In this document: piece by piece, positions 1 to 9,400 of the stretch
How the letters are laid out: every line of letters begins with the position of its first letter
Numbering within the stretch: the stretch's first letter is position 1
Assembly (NCBI GenBank): GCA_016194705.1
Contig: JACQAZ010000020.1
Location: forward strand, 1-64,000
DNA from: Elusimicrobiota bacterium
GTDB lineage: Bacteria > Elusimicrobiota > Elusimicrobia > UBA1565 > UBA9628
DNA length: 64,000 nucleotides
Reading direction: 5' to 3'
The notes under the pieces: generated by a model
Database searches by the model: none
What the model was told of the DNA's origin: nothing
What the model saw: only the letters and a program-made list of their open reading frames with translations
Translations under genes and position numbers: made by a program

Positions 1-133
1 CTTCCTTGGTGTGGTAGGCTGAGATCGCCTCGGGGTTGCCCGTCAGTTTGCAGGAAGTTAACACGTGCGGGAGGAGTATAGCAGGTAAAGTACGTTTGTA
101 TAATGGTTCAAGGCGGCATCTAATACGCGTTGA
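1..133. other. Non-coding stretch at window edge
   Basis: I find no convincing gene here. A TATAAT-like hexamer lies at 99-104 on the + strand, without a good -35, and is followed about 30 nt later by a strong stem-loop (134-165). A short + strand RNA ending at that terminator is possible, or the tail of a gene lying left of the window. Confidence 0.3.
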
Positions 134-165
134 CACAAGAGCCCTCCGAGAGGAGGGCTCTTGTG
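134..165 (+). terminator. Perfect 14-bp stem-loop, probable terminator
   Basis: CACAAGAGCCCTCC (134-147) pairs perfectly with GGAGGGCTCTTGTG (152-165) around a GAGA loop. The following CGTCTT is only weakly T-rich. Being symmetrical, it could also serve the - strand ORF at 182-367. Confidence 0.6.
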
Positions 166-181
166 CGTCTTGGGGCAAGGG

Positions 182-367
182 TTAAGGTTTAGGAGGTTTC
201 TTGAGCCGGTCGCGCTCGCGCACTAAGACGTTCTGTAAGACGCGAAGTATCATCTCGCGTGTCTCAACGCTTGTATGCGTATTATCGAACTCGGACGCCA
301 ACAGGGTGACGGCATCTTCTGCGAAGTCCCCGTGAAGTCCGCCAAGCGCGTCGAGTTCTCGGATCAA
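182..367 (-). CDS. Small conserved-looking protein with no clear start codon
   Basis: The 61 codons from TTG at 367 encode a charged, helical protein (MIRELDALGGLHGDF...). The frame stays open upstream to 460 and reads like real protein (NGRPGDHPLTDIITHHRPLF, then SPQIDGLI), but it contains no ATG or GTG; only CTG at 421 and TTG at 367 are possible starts. The upstream peptide resembles small uncharacterised proteins with a GRPGDHPLTD-type motif, so the gene may begin at a non-canonical codon or have lost its 5' end. An ATG one base out of frame at 459 would fit a recent frameshift. Function unknown. Confidence 0.4.
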   Translation of the reverse strand: MIRELDALGGLHGDFAEDAVTLLASEFDNTHTSVETREMILRVLQNVLVRERDRLKKPPKP

Positions 368-695
368 GCCGTCTATTTGCGGCGAAAATAACGGCCTATG
401 ATGAGTGATGATGTCGGTCAGGGGATGATCGCCGGGCCTGCCGTTTGGTATCCGGTCATTTTATCTTTTCTTGGAATGGAGTTGTGGTTCAAGCATCGTC
501 CTATTCGGGTTGTGGACAGCTCGACAGAATTTAGGAACTGAGCAAAACAGCAGGGCTTTGAGCCCGCAGCCAGGTTCTGATTTCGTCGGTTTCGGCAGCC
601 ACTCTCGGAACATTAAGCCCTTCGCGGAAACGCGAGGGGCTTTCGCTTTGAATTCGAAGGTAAGGATCCGAATGGGGGCTATTCCGGATTCACTC
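368..695. other. Intergenic region with a terminator-like hairpin
   Basis: No supported gene apart from the open 5' extension of the small ORF. A 12-bp stem-loop with GAAA tetraloop (615-642) lies near the right end. An 88-codon + strand ORF (471-737) runs straight through that hairpin and has no recognisable features, so I do not call it. Confidence 0.4.
615..642 (+). terminator. 12-bp stem with GAAA tetraloop
   Basis: AAGCCCTTCGCG (615-626), GAAA, CGCGAGGGGCTT (631-642), followed by TCGCTTTG. It lies just beyond the 3' end of the convergent gene at 696, so it may act in either direction. The T-tract is weak. Confidence 0.5.
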
Positions 696-977
696 TCATT
701 TGGAATGAGGCGGCTGCGTATCGATGACTCTCAATGATTCGATGACGGAGGGATTCCTTGTCGGGAGGCAGATGACCCGGTCCGTGCCATATTCGGTCCG
801 AAGGGAAGAAAGGACTTCATCCAGCCAGGACGGGCCGACGGAGAGCACGCCTTCGAAATCCAGCTCTATCGCTTCGTCGTTGGCGGGCTTGACGGTTGTT
901 TTCATGGCCAACGCCGCCTCGTGCCCGGCGGGCCGGGAAGTGAGGATCTGACCGTATTTCTTCAGCAAGATCTTCAT
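696..977 (-). CDS. DUF4325 STAS-like domain protein
   Basis: A 93-aa protein matching the STAS-like DUF4325 pattern: a central ELDFEGVLSVGPSWLDEVL stretch (beta strand, then helix) as in anti-anti-sigma-like folds. ATG at 977 overlaps the TGA of the upstream ATPase gene by 4 bp (ATGA) and has GGAG six bases upstream, so this start is preferred to TTG at 989. DUF4325 proteins often sit beside GHKL-type ATPases, and the pair here suggests a partner-switch-like signalling unit. That is inference from fold and neighbourhood; no target gene is evident. Confidence 0.8.
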   Translation of the reverse strand: MKILLKKYGQILTSRPAGHEAALAMKTTVKPANDEAIELDFEGVLSVGPSWLDEVLSSLRTEYGTDRVICLPTRNPSVIESLRVIDTQPPHSK

Positions 978-1741
978 TTCAAGCTCCAAAGGATCAATGT
1001 GACTGTGCCCGCGGATTCAGGAAACCGCGCGAGCTCTTCCCTGCACTCAACGCCAAGTTTTCCGTAGTCCACCAGGCCGTTGCCGGAGCGGCAGGCAAGT
1101 CCACGGCGATCTTTTCCCGTGATGATGTTCCTGACGTACTTCAAGCCGTTCCCGCGCCTTTCCGGAGCTCGACCGGACAAGATCTTCTCGAAGGCGGTCA
1201 CGAGCGCGGTGTGGTCATCCGTAATCCCAGGATCAACGCGGGCCAGCGACTTCAGGATGCCTTGGCCGCGGTCGGCGACGCAAATCCATAGGCGTCCGCC
1301 GGTGGTTTGGGTTTGATACCAGCATCCGGGCGTATCCTTCCAGTGGCCGAGGTTATGGTCAAAGCTGTTGTTCCCAATCTCCCCGACTGCGGCTATCGCC
1401 AGAGACTGCTCGTCCTTCCCTAGGCCGGTCGAGGTCAGCCGGGGCAGCCTCCCGGCGAAAGCGTCGCGCGTTTCGCAGATGAGTTCGGGCGGGTTCTCCG
1501 CGGGCTTCGATTTCGCGCCGAACCACGCCTGGACCCGTTCCAACTGCGGTTTTCCAGCGACGAAATATAGGACCTTGGGTCCTGCCCCGCGACGCTCAAG
1601 CCTGCCTTCCTCAAGCAAAGTCCTGAGGTGGCGGTGGACCGCCTGTGGGGTCAATTCCAGGGTCTGGATCAGTTCAGAAGGGCGAACCCCGCTCCGTTTA
1701 TTTATTATCTCCAAGATTTTGGCGCGCGTGCCAGTCTTCAT
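974..1741 (-). CDS. Winged-helix/GHKL ATPase regulator
   Basis: 255 aa. Residues 1-65 form a winged helix (LTPQAVHRHLRTLLEEGRLE). The rest is a GHKL (histidine-kinase-like) ATPase: N-box GEIGNNSFDHN, G1 ADRGQGI and G2 RRGNGLKY. There is no phospho-acceptor H-box, so it is not a classical sensor kinase; it is closer to anti-sigma or DUF4325-paired ATPases. It is the first gene of a two-gene operon with the STAS-like protein. A 16-bp AT palindrome ten bases upstream of the ATG overlaps the TATACT -10 box, so the winged helix probably autoregulates. Confidence 0.8.
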   Translation of the reverse strand: MKTGTRAKILEIINKRSGVRPSELIQTLELTPQAVHRHLRTLLEEGRLERRGAGPKVLYFVAGKPQLERVQAWFGAKSKPAENPPELICETRDAFAGRLPRLTSTGLGKDEQSLAIAAVGEIGNNSFDHNLGHWKDTPGCWYQTQTTGGRLWICVADRGQGILKSLARVDPGITDDHTALVTAFEKILSGRAPERRGNGLKYVRNIITGKDRRGLACRSGNGLVDYGKLGVECREELARFPESAGTVTLILWSLK

Positions 1742-1750
1742 TGTTTATAG

Positions 1751-1766
1751 TATAGTATATACTATA
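1751..1766. promoter_or_regulatory. Palindromic operator/promoter of the wHTH-GHKL operon
   Basis: TATAGTATATACTATA is a perfect 16-bp palindrome, very AT-rich in a GC-rich region. On the - strand it contains TATACT (1759-1754), 12 nt before the ATG at 1741. Likely operator for the winged-helix protein. Confidence 0.65.
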
Positions 1767-1886
1767 ACTATTAACATGTCAACTGTTCACTCTGTCGACC
1801 CCTCCGGCGGGAGCATGGCCTCAGAACGAAAGGCGCCTTGAAGGTTCTTTCTATTGAGTGACCCAGGTAGCCAATTTTTGTAGAGT

Positions 1887-1920
1887 AAGTCCTCCGGGTT
1901 TTTCGGAGGACTTTTTCTTT
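1887..1920 (+). terminator. Rho-independent terminator in leader position
   Basis: AAGTCCTCCG (1887-1896) pairs with CGGAGGACTT (1904-1913), followed by TTTCTTT. It points along + but no + gene ends upstream; the next gene starts 24 nt later. It could end a small RNA transcribed from about 1770 or act as an attenuator for the gene at 1944. Confidence 0.7.
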
Positions 1921-1943
1921 GTAGAGGATTGGAGGGTAATGCC

Positions 1944-3584
1944 ATGACCGCATCGGACGGAGCAGGATCGCGCCTTTCCCGGTTCATCGAGTACGCTTCG
2001 GGCCGGCGGATCGTCGCCGACGCCGCGCTGAGCGTCTTCGGGCTCGGCTGGCTCGTCCTGACAGGGCTGGGCTTGTTGACCGTGATCGTGCGCTTCCCGG
2101 GCCTCGGCGGTACGGCCGCCAACTGCGTCGTCCTCGTCGTCTCCTTGGCCGCGTGCGGCTTTGCGTGCAGTCGAGCGCTGGCGCCTCTCTACCGGGGCTT
2201 CGGCATCGAGCCGAGGCGCAAAGAGGTCCGGCTCGGTCCTTTCTCGTGGTCTCAAACGGCGCACGGGCCCGATGCGGCTCCCGCTCGCTCGGCTCTCGCG
2301 GGCCCCGCCCTCTGGCTCCTTGTCATGGCCGTCGTCGTGCGTCTTTTCATGTGGACGACGCATCGTGGGCACCACGGAGCGCTCGACGCGTTCATGGCGG
2401 AGCTCCGGACGCGGGGCGTGCCGGCGAGCCTCGCCGACTTCGCGGAAGACCCGCCGGACGCCCGGTACGGCGAGTCGGCATTCGCCTCGGCGCTCGCCAA
2501 TCTCGACCCCAAGCGGACCTTCAACTCGAAGAAGCACCCTGGCGAAGAGCTCAAGGCCTGGACCCCTCAGACCGCGGAGGCGGAGGCGCCCTTCGTCAGG
2601 GAGTTCGAGCCCGTCGTGGTCAAGGAATTCCTGCCTCTGGCGGGCCGCTATTCCCATTATAAAAAAGTGGATTTCAGGGCCGCCAGCCGCAATCCCCTCG
2701 CGATGCCCATCCCTAAGCTTGCCGAATTGATCAAGCTCGGAAGCGTCTTCAAGCTCTGCGCCGAGTCGCACGCCTTTCGCAAGGACTACGCCAAGGCCTG
2801 GCCGTACGTGAAGGCGGAGCTCGACGTGGCGGACATGGTGGCCTCCGAACGCTCCTTGATCTCTAAGATGGTCACTTTGGCCCTGCGCCGCCAGGCGGTC
2901 TCCGGCGTCGTCGTCATGCTCCTAGGCGACCCCGGCCTCACGATCCCGAAGGACCTGGCCAAGCGCCTGGAGGCGCTGCTGGGCCAATACTTGGCTCGAG
3001 ACGGCCTGCGCTGCGAGCTGGCCTTCCAGCTCGACTTCCGCGACTGGATAGAAGGCGTGAGCCGCCCCGCCCAAAGCGTCACGGGGCTCGACGAGCGCTT
3101 CGAGTACGTCTTAGAGCGCTTGGCCTCGGCGATGGGCGTCGTAGACCTCAACGTCCTGGAGGGAGCGCGAATCGCGACGGGCGGAGCGACGGCCGCGTCC
3201 TGGGCGCAGGCACGGGAGGATTCGGGTGCCGCGGAAAAGCTGGTCGCCCTGCCCGCGTGGCCCTTCTTCTCCCTCACCCTCGCCGTGCCGAGGTACTCGG
3301 AGCTCCACCGTAAGGACTGGGATTTCAAGACCTGGCTGAAGCTGGCCTTGGCGGGGTCGGCCCTCGCGGAGTACCGAAAGGCGCACGGCCGCTATCCCGC
3401 GGAGCTATCCGTCCTGTCCCCGGCGTATGCCGCGCGGGGACTGCTGATGGACGACTTCTCGGACCGCCCCTTCGCCTACTCGCCGCGGGCCGGCGGGCTG
3501 GGATTCAAACTCTGCAGCGCCGGGGCCAAGGGCGACGGGTTGGACGCGCACGGCGATACGATGTGCGTCGCGCCGGGGCGCTAG
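1944..3584 (+). CDS. Membrane protein of unknown function
   Basis: 546 aa. ATG 1944 is preferred to TTG 1929 because GGAGGG lies 7 nt upstream. There are two N-terminal hydrophobic segments (about 27-50 and 57-75) and a third at about 120-135; the remainder is a large soluble, mainly helical region. The last 80 residues (ALAEYRKAHGRYPAELSVLSP, then a DDFSDRPFAYSP stretch) resemble the C-terminal motif of many pseudopilin-associated or planctomycete-type hypotheticals, where a YPxxL segment precedes a small beta domain. No catalytic motif recognised. The next exported-protein gene starts 18 bp downstream. Confidence 0.75.
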   Translation: MTASDGAGSRLSRFIEYASGRRIVADAALSVFGLGWLVLTGLGLLTVIVRFPGLGGTAANCVVLVVSLAACGFACSRALAPLYRGFGIEPRRKEVRLGPFSWSQTAHGPDAAPARSALAGPALWLLVMAVVVRLFMWTTHRGHHGALDAFMAELRTRGVPASLADFAEDPPDARYGESAFASALANLDPKRTFNSKKHPGEELKAWTPQTAEAEAPFVREFEPVVVKEFLPLAGRYSHYKKVDFRAASRNPLAMPIPKLAELIKLGSVFKLCAESHAFRKDYAKAWPYVKAELDVADMVASERSLISKMVTLALRRQAVSGVVVMLLGDPGLTIPKDLAKRLEALLGQYLARDGLRCELAFQLDFRDWIEGVSRPAQSVTGLDERFEYVLERLASAMGVVDLNVLEGARIATGGATAASWAQAREDSGAAEKLVALPAWPFFSLTLAVPRYSELHRKDWDFKTWLKLALAGSALAEYRKAHGRYPAELSVLSPAYAARGLLMDDFSDRPFAYSPRAGGLGFKLCSAGAKGDGLDAHGDTMCVAPGR

Positions 3585-3602
3585 GATAGGACGGCCGGAG
3601 CC

Positions 3603-4085
3603 ATGAACTCGCGGCTGGCGGGCGTCCTGGTCGCGGGGGCATGGCTCGTGGGAGGCTCGGTCATGGCGGCGGAACAGAGTTATTCCAAGATCCTTCGAGC
3701 GGTCGCTCGGGATATCGCGCGCCTGAGGGGCGAGTTCCCCCAGCTGAAGGAATTCTCGTCGACGCGGAGCGTCGATCCGGAGCATTTGACCATCGGGTAC
3801 GCGTATCATACGCACGAGCCGCGGCGTCGGGGCGGCTGGACAGCGCAGGTCCCGAACCCGGATGACGACGGCGTCTGGCTCTACATCGATTTCCACGAAC
3901 CGGACTCGCAGGCCCAGATCCACACGCAGCCAATGACGCCGGACTTCTGCCTGGCGGGAAAGCGCGTTTCATTTCTTATCTTGGAAGGGAGCAAGACAAA
4001 ATCCCTGCAAGGGCGGATTTGGTCCATACTCAAGGGTCGCGGCGTCAGGCCATGTGAAAAGACTCAGGGCGGAGCTTCCCCATGA
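3603..4085 (+). CDS. Small exported protein
   Basis: 160 aa with an N-terminal signal peptide (hydrophobic core about residues 5-20, cleavage near VMAA-EQ). The mature part has two cysteines (DFC and RPC) and a beta-rich centre (DDDGVWLYIDFHEPDSQAQI). Unrecognised. It lies 18 bp after the membrane protein gene, with GGAG just upstream, and probably shares its transcript; a GCTAGGAT -10-like sequence (3582-3587) overlaps the preceding stop codon. Confidence 0.7.
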   Translation: MNSRLAGVLVAGAWLVGGSVMAAEQSYSKILRAVARDIARLRGEFPQLKEFSSTRSVDPEHLTIGYAYHTHEPRRRGGWTAQVPNPDDDGVWLYIDFHEPDSQAQIHTQPMTPDFCLAGKRVSFLILEGSKTKSLQGRIWSILKGRGVRPCEKTQGGASP

Positions 4086-4093
4086 CTCGAGGT

Positions 4094-4564
4094 CTATTTC
4101 ATTTTCTTGAACAGAAAGTAATTCAGCAGCCACAGGGGCAGCCAAATGGGAAAGCCGATGCAGGCTCCCACAAAAAAGAAGGCGACTTGGCGGGCAAGAA
4201 GGCCTAGGATGACCGCGAGCGGGCCATCCCTATGGATTTGACTGGAGAGGCTCGACTCCGAGCCGGGCGGCAAGCCCCGAGCTCTCTCAAGCTCCCCTAA
4301 CGCAGTCAACGCAAGCACGAAAAGGAATACGCCGGCCATTGTCATGACGAACAAGGCGGCCAGTCTCTTCCCGGCGGTCCACGACGGAGAGATGTCTTTG
4401 AATCCGGCGAATAGGACGGCGGCAACGCTCAAGCCGAAGAGAACGGCGACTCCCCAGAACTCCTTGGGGGGCTGGCCTTCCCCGCGCTGCTTCAAGAGCA
4501 TCAAGCCAAGCCCGACGCCCACATTAACCAAGAGGACGAGCATTCTGCTCGGCCAGCTCGTCAT
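4094..4564 (-). CDS. Four-helix integral membrane protein
   Basis: 156 aa with about four hydrophobic segments (roughly 8-24, 36-54, 66-88 and 118-150) and a basic C-terminus (FLFKKMK). Unrecognised family. It starts inside the stop codon of the upstream TPR-like gene (4-bp overlap at 4561-4564), so the two are translationally coupled, and it converges with the + strand gene ending at 4085. Confidence 0.7.
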   Translation of the reverse strand: MTSWPSRMLVLLVNVGVGLGLMLLKQRGEGQPPKEFWGVAVLFGLSVAAVLFAGFKDISPSWTAGKRLAALFVMTMAGVFLFVLALTALGELERARGLPPGSESSLSSQIHRDGPLAVILGLLARQVAFFFVGACIGFPIWLPLWLLNYFLFKKMK

Positions 4565-5466
4565 GGGGTCCGCGTCCTCAGCTCTCGAAGGAGACTGCGC
4601 TGCGCGGCCGGGAGGCTTTTATTATGCGTGAGCGTTTCCAAAGCGCTGCGCAGCTTCCCATCCGAGCGCAGGACCGAGCGTGCGGAATCGGACCCCTCCG
4701 CGGCCGCTAGCAGCAGGAGCCGCGCCGCTTTCTCGTAGCGGCCCGCGGCGAGCTGCGCCATCCCCGAGACCTCGAACGCCGCGCGCCGCGGCCGTTCGTC
4801 GCGCGCCGTGGGTTCGACGAGCAGGGGATCGATGGAGGATGGTTCCTGGGACGCCGCCTGGAGCGCTCCATCGGGGTCGCCCGCGGCGAGCCGGGCGCGC
4901 GCGAGGAGCGTCGGACCCCCCGCGACATGTTCGAGCCCTTTCAAAGGATCGAGCGCAGCGCGGGCGCCTTGGGCGTCGCCGGACTTGAGAAGCGCCGCGG
5001 CCAGGGCCGCCTGGGCGGGCAAGTAGCTTGGGTCCAACGCCGCCGCCGCGCGCGCCGCCGGCGCGTCGCCCCGCGCGCGGGCAAGCATCGTCATGATCCG
5101 CACCGAACGCGGAAGGCGCCGGGCGGCGAGCTCGGCGGCGTCGCCGAGATTCTCCGCTCGATCGCCGGCCAGCTCCGCCGGAAACCCGCGCGCTCCCAGT
5201 TCGGCCGCCCTCAGCAGCGCGTACCAAATCCTTTCTTCGTTCGGGCAGTTTTTGAGAGCCTCCGCCGCCTCTCGGAAGCCGGCGTCCACCCGCCCTTCAG
5301 GCTCCTTGGCCATCCAGGCCGAGCGGAGCCTGTCTTCGTGCCACCGGCCGAGCCTTGCGCAGTCCGGCTTCCCGGATGACCCGGCCCCTGCGGCTGCGGC
5401 GGCCAGAAGCGCCCACAGCGCCATCCCCGCGGCCGTCGTCTGAAATTTCGTGAGAGCGTGGATCAT
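4561..5466 (-). CDS. Exported TPR-like protein
   Basis: 301 aa. A signal peptide or N-terminal anchor (hydrophobic residues 14-29) is followed by alanine-rich helical repeats typical of degenerate TPRs (AALDPSYLPAQAALAAALLK; AGRYEKAARLLLLAA). Two cysteines (DCARL, NCPNE) near the N-terminus could pair. A TAAATT -10 lies 9 nt upstream of the ATG with no Shine-Dalgarno, the near-leaderless arrangement common in this window. Likely a periplasmic protein-interaction scaffold; partner unknown. Confidence 0.7.
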   Translation of the reverse strand: MIHALTKFQTTAAGMALWALLAAAAAGAGSSGKPDCARLGRWHEDRLRSAWMAKEPEGRVDAGFREAAEALKNCPNEERIWYALLRAAELGARGFPAELAGDRAENLGDAAELAARRLPRSVRIMTMLARARGDAPAARAAAALDPSYLPAQAALAAALLKSGDAQGARAALDPLKGLEHVAGGPTLLARARLAAGDPDGALQAASQEPSSIDPLLVEPTARDERPRRAAFEVSGMAQLAAGRYEKAARLLLLAAAEGSDSARSVLRSDGKLRSALETLTHNKSLPAAQRSLLRELRTRTP

Positions 5467-5630
5467 CTGGACAACAATTTAGCAAATCTCTGATGCGACG
5501 GATTTAGTCGCGCCCTGCGAGAGCAAGGTCAAGCCCGCACTCGACGCGCCAGGCGCGCAGGGCCTCAACGACTGAGCGCCCGGACGATTTTTCCTTGCAT
5601 ATGATCGGCGGGGAGTTCTTTAATGAAATC

Positions 5631-6410
5631 ATGGAATTGGGGATCGAGGGCAAGGTGGCGATGGTGGCGGCCGCGACGCGGGGCATCGGGCTGGCCGCCG
5701 CCCAAGCCCTGGCCAAGGAGGGCGCGCTGGTCTCCGTCTGCGGCCTCGACGCCCAGAGGATCGAGAAGGCCGCCGCGCTGCTGGGCAAGCCGCACCGCGC
5801 CTACCGCTGCGATCTGGGTTCCGCCGGCGACATCGCCGACTGGATCGCCGTCACTCAGCGCGATCTCGGCGCTCCCTCGATCCTCGTCACCAACACCGGG
5901 GGCCCGCCCGCGGGACGGATCGGCGCGATGGACGCGGCGCAATGGCAGAAAGGGTTCGAGAACACGGTCCTCAACGTCGTGCGCCTGGTCAACGGGCTCT
6001 CCCCGGCCATGAAGAAGAGCGGCTGGGGCAGGATCGTCCACATCACCTCTCTCGTCGCCAAGGACCCCGATCCGATGGTGGCCATCTCTTCGACGCTGCG
6101 CGCCGGCATCTCCGCCATGAGCCGCCTGCAGGCGCGCGAGCTGGGGCGCGATGGGATCACGGTCAACTGCCTGCTGCCGGGCCATACCGAGACAGACCGC
6201 CAGACCCACCTGCTCGAGCTGCGCGCCAAGGAGCGCGGCACGGGGCTCGACGAGGAGCGCCGCCGCGCGGCTGAGGCGGTTCCGGTCGGCCGGCTGGCGC
6301 GCACCGAAGAGATCGCCGACGTCGTCGCCTTCCTGTGCTCGCAGCGCGCCGGCTACGTGAGCGGCGCCCAGATCGTCGTTGACGGCGGGATCACGGGCGG
6401 CTTGGGCTGA
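5631..6410 (+). CDS. SDR-family protein lacking the catalytic Tyr-Lys
   Basis: 259 aa from ATG 5631, where the Rossmann domain begins (MELGIEGKVAMV); ATG 5601 is an in-frame alternative. It has the SDR layout: a glycine motif in altered form (AATRGIG), an N-T-G-G stretch, ITS before the catalytic helix and a C-terminal VSGAQIVVDGG. The usual YxxxK is replaced by SSTLR, so neither Tyr nor Lys is present. This agrees with the FabG-like SDR subgroup known to deviate from the catalytic tetrad. It overlaps the next gene by one base (TGATG). Confidence 0.85.
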   Translation: MELGIEGKVAMVAAATRGIGLAAAQALAKEGALVSVCGLDAQRIEKAAALLGKPHRAYRCDLGSAGDIADWIAVTQRDLGAPSILVTNTGGPPAGRIGAMDAAQWQKGFENTVLNVVRLVNGLSPAMKKSGWGRIVHITSLVAKDPDPMVAISSTLRAGISAMSRLQARELGRDGITVNCLLPGHTETDRQTHLLELRAKERGTGLDEERRRAAEAVPVGRLARTEEIADVVAFLCSQRAGYVSGAQIVVDGGITGGLG

Positions 6411-9400
6411 TGGCGGTCAAATGCCCGAACTGCGCCTACGACAACGCCGACGGCGCGCTCTGCTGCAACCTCTGCCAGACCGTGCTCAAGCGCGAGCCGG
6501 CCAAGCCGCCTGAGCAAGCGCCGCCGCCCGCGGCGAACAGCAAGCAGGACAAAGAGGCCGAGTTCAAGGCCTTGATCGAGCGCGGGACCAACGCGGCGCT
6601 CTCTCCCGGCGGCATCGACGAAGCCATCGCCTGCTTCGAGAAGGCCCTGGCCCTGCTCCCGTCGCCTGCGGTCACGGAACAGGACGAGGCGCGCCGCGAG
6701 CGGCTCGTCGGATTCATCGAGGCGCAGCGGCGGCGCAAGAGCGAAGGACAGCGGCCGGCTTCCGCGACGACCGCCGCTCCGGCCGCGGCGCCGGGGTCAT
6801 CGACCGTGCACAAGGAGGGGGACCTCATCGGGCAGAAGTACCAGATCGCCGGAGTGCTTGGGCGCGGGGGTTTCGGCATCGTCTACAAGGCCTTGCAGCT
6901 CGACACGATGAACGTTTGCGCCCTAAAAACTTTCCTCGACGAGTACCTTGGCGACCAGCAGACGCGCGCGCAGTTCCGCAAGGAGGCCCAGGTCTGGGTC
7001 GACCTCGACCGCCATCCGTATCTGGTTCGGGCGCTCATGGTCGACGAGATCACCGGCCGGCTCTATCTTGTGATGGAGATGGTGGCGCCCGGCCGCAGCG
7101 GGCTCAACTCGCTCGACGCCTTCCTGCGCCGCCAGCCTCCGGCGTTGGCGCAGTCGCTCAAATGGGCCATCCAGTTCTGCCATGGCATGGAGTACGCCGC
7201 CTCCAAGGGCGTGCGCTGCCACCGCGACATCAAGCCCGCCAACATCTTGATCAGCGGCGACGCGACGGTCAAAATCTCCGATTTTGGCCTGGCCGCGGCG
7301 TTGGGGGCCTCCAAGGCGCTGGCCGGCCGCGTGAGCCGCAATGCGGGCGGCGTGGGACTCTCGGCGGTCTCGGGCGGAGGCTTCGGGACTCCCACGCATA
7401 TGCCTCCCGAGCAGTTCACCAACGCCGCCGCTTGCGACCAGAAGAGCGACGTCTACTCGTTCGGCGCGGTCCTCTTTCAAATGGCCGCCAAGGGCCGTCT
7501 TCCGTTCCTCGCGCCCGTGCCGCGCGACGGCTCCGCGGCGGAGTCCTCGCGATTCTGGAACGCGATGCACCAGCTCCACGCGCAGGCGCCGGTCCCCCCG
7601 CTCGACTCGCCGCTGGCGCCGGTCATCGCGCGCTGCCTGCAGAAGACTCCCGCGGCGCGCTACCAAAGCTTCGCCGAGCTGCGCGCCGAGCTCGAGATTT
7701 TGCTCAAGGCCGCGACCGGCGAGACGGTCGTCCCGCCGACCGTCAAGGAGTTCGACGCGGCGCAGTGGAACGACAAAGGCCTGAGCCTGGCGAACCTCAA
7801 GCGGTACGACGAGGCCCTGCGCTGCTTCGACAAGGGGCTCGAGATCAGCCCCCACGACGAGTACCTTTGGACGCACAAGGGCTGCGCCCTGATGGACCTC
7901 AAGCGCTCCGGCGAGGCGCTGGCCTGCTTCGACAAGGCCCTGGCCCTCAACCCCAAGCACGCCTCGGCGATGACCGACAAGGGCCTCCAGCTCATGGAGC
8001 TGGGCCGCCACGAGGAAGCCCTGATGTGCTTCATGCAGGCCGCCGCGATCTCGCCGCTGAATGCCGTCACCGCGGTCGCCGAGGGCACCTGCTACGATAA
8101 CTTGGGGCGCTACGAGGACGCCCTGCGCAGCTACGACTGGGCCCTCGAGCTTGACGCCGACAACTCCTATGCATGGAATAATAAGGGCAACACCTTGCGT
8201 CATATGGGCCGGCTCAAGGAGGCCGTGGCCTGCTTCGATAAAGCGCTGATCCTCGAACCGATGCTCGCGCCCTCCTGGATCTCGCTGGGCGAGTGCCTCG
8301 GCAACCTGGGCGAGCCGGGAAAGGCGCTCAAGGCTTTCGACAAGGCGCTCGAGCTCGAGCCCGAGAAGGCCGCGGTCTGGGCCGACAAGGGCGCCGCCCT
8401 GGTCGATCTGGTCAAGCCGGCGGAAGCGCTTGCCTGCTACGACCGTGCGGTGGCGCTCGATCCCAAGCTCGCGCGCGCCTGGAACGGCCGGTCGACGGCG
8501 TCGACGATGACGGGCGAGCTCGACGAAGCCCTGAAGAGCGCCGAGCAGGCCGTGGCTTTGGACCCCGCGCAAGCCCAGTTCTGGTTTGCCAAGGCGTCCT
8601 CACTCTATACCCTCGGTCGCTTCGCCGACGCGGTCCCGTGCTTCGCCAAGACCCTCGAGCTCGAGCCGGAGTACGCCTCCGCCTTGCTTTTCGGCGGCGA
8701 CAACCTGCGCGAACTCAAGCGCTTCGCCGAAGCGCTGCCGTATCTGGAGAGGGCCGAGAAAGTCCTAAAGCCCGGGACGCGAACCTTGGGCCGGGCGCTG
8801 TACTACAAAGGGTATTGCCTGCACGCCTTGGGGCGTCGTGAGGAAGCCCAGGTCTGCTACACGAAGAGCCTCGAGCTCTATCCCGGCTTTCCCAACGCTT
8901 TGGCCGCGCGCGAGGCCTGCGCCAAGGGCCTGCCCCCGCCCGAGGACGCTCCCGACATACCGCCGGAGGTCCGTCAGGCCGCCGCCCCAAAGGCGGAATT
9001 GACGCCGGAGGCGGTCAAGTGGAACAAAACGGGCATCGAGTATTTCAAGGCGAAGAAGCCGAAGGAGGCCGCCGAGGCCTTCAAGAAGGCCGTCGAGCTT
9101 TCCCCCGCCTTCGCAGGAGCCTGGGGCAACCTGGGCCTGGTCTTGAGCGACCTCGGCTCCAAGGAGCAGGCTCTGGAATCGTATGTGAAATCGTGCGAGG
9201 CCGATCCGCGACTGAAAAGCTCCTGGCTCAACCGCGGCGCGATACTGACCCAACTCGGGCGGGGCGCCGAGGCGGTGCCCTGCTTCGACAAGGCGTTGGA
9301 GCTCGATCCCAAGGACATGCTGGCCTGGCTCAACAAGGCGACCAACCTTAGCGATCTGGGGCGAGGTCCCGAGGCGCTGGCCTGCTACGAGGAGATGCTG

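Noticed and set aside
471..737. 88-codon + strand ORF
   Set aside because: It runs through a strong stem-loop at 615-642, has no promoter or SD, and shows no protein features.
6923..8572. 549-codon - strand ORF
   Set aside because: Shadow of the kinase-TPR gene; composition is repetitive because the TPR DNA is repetitive.
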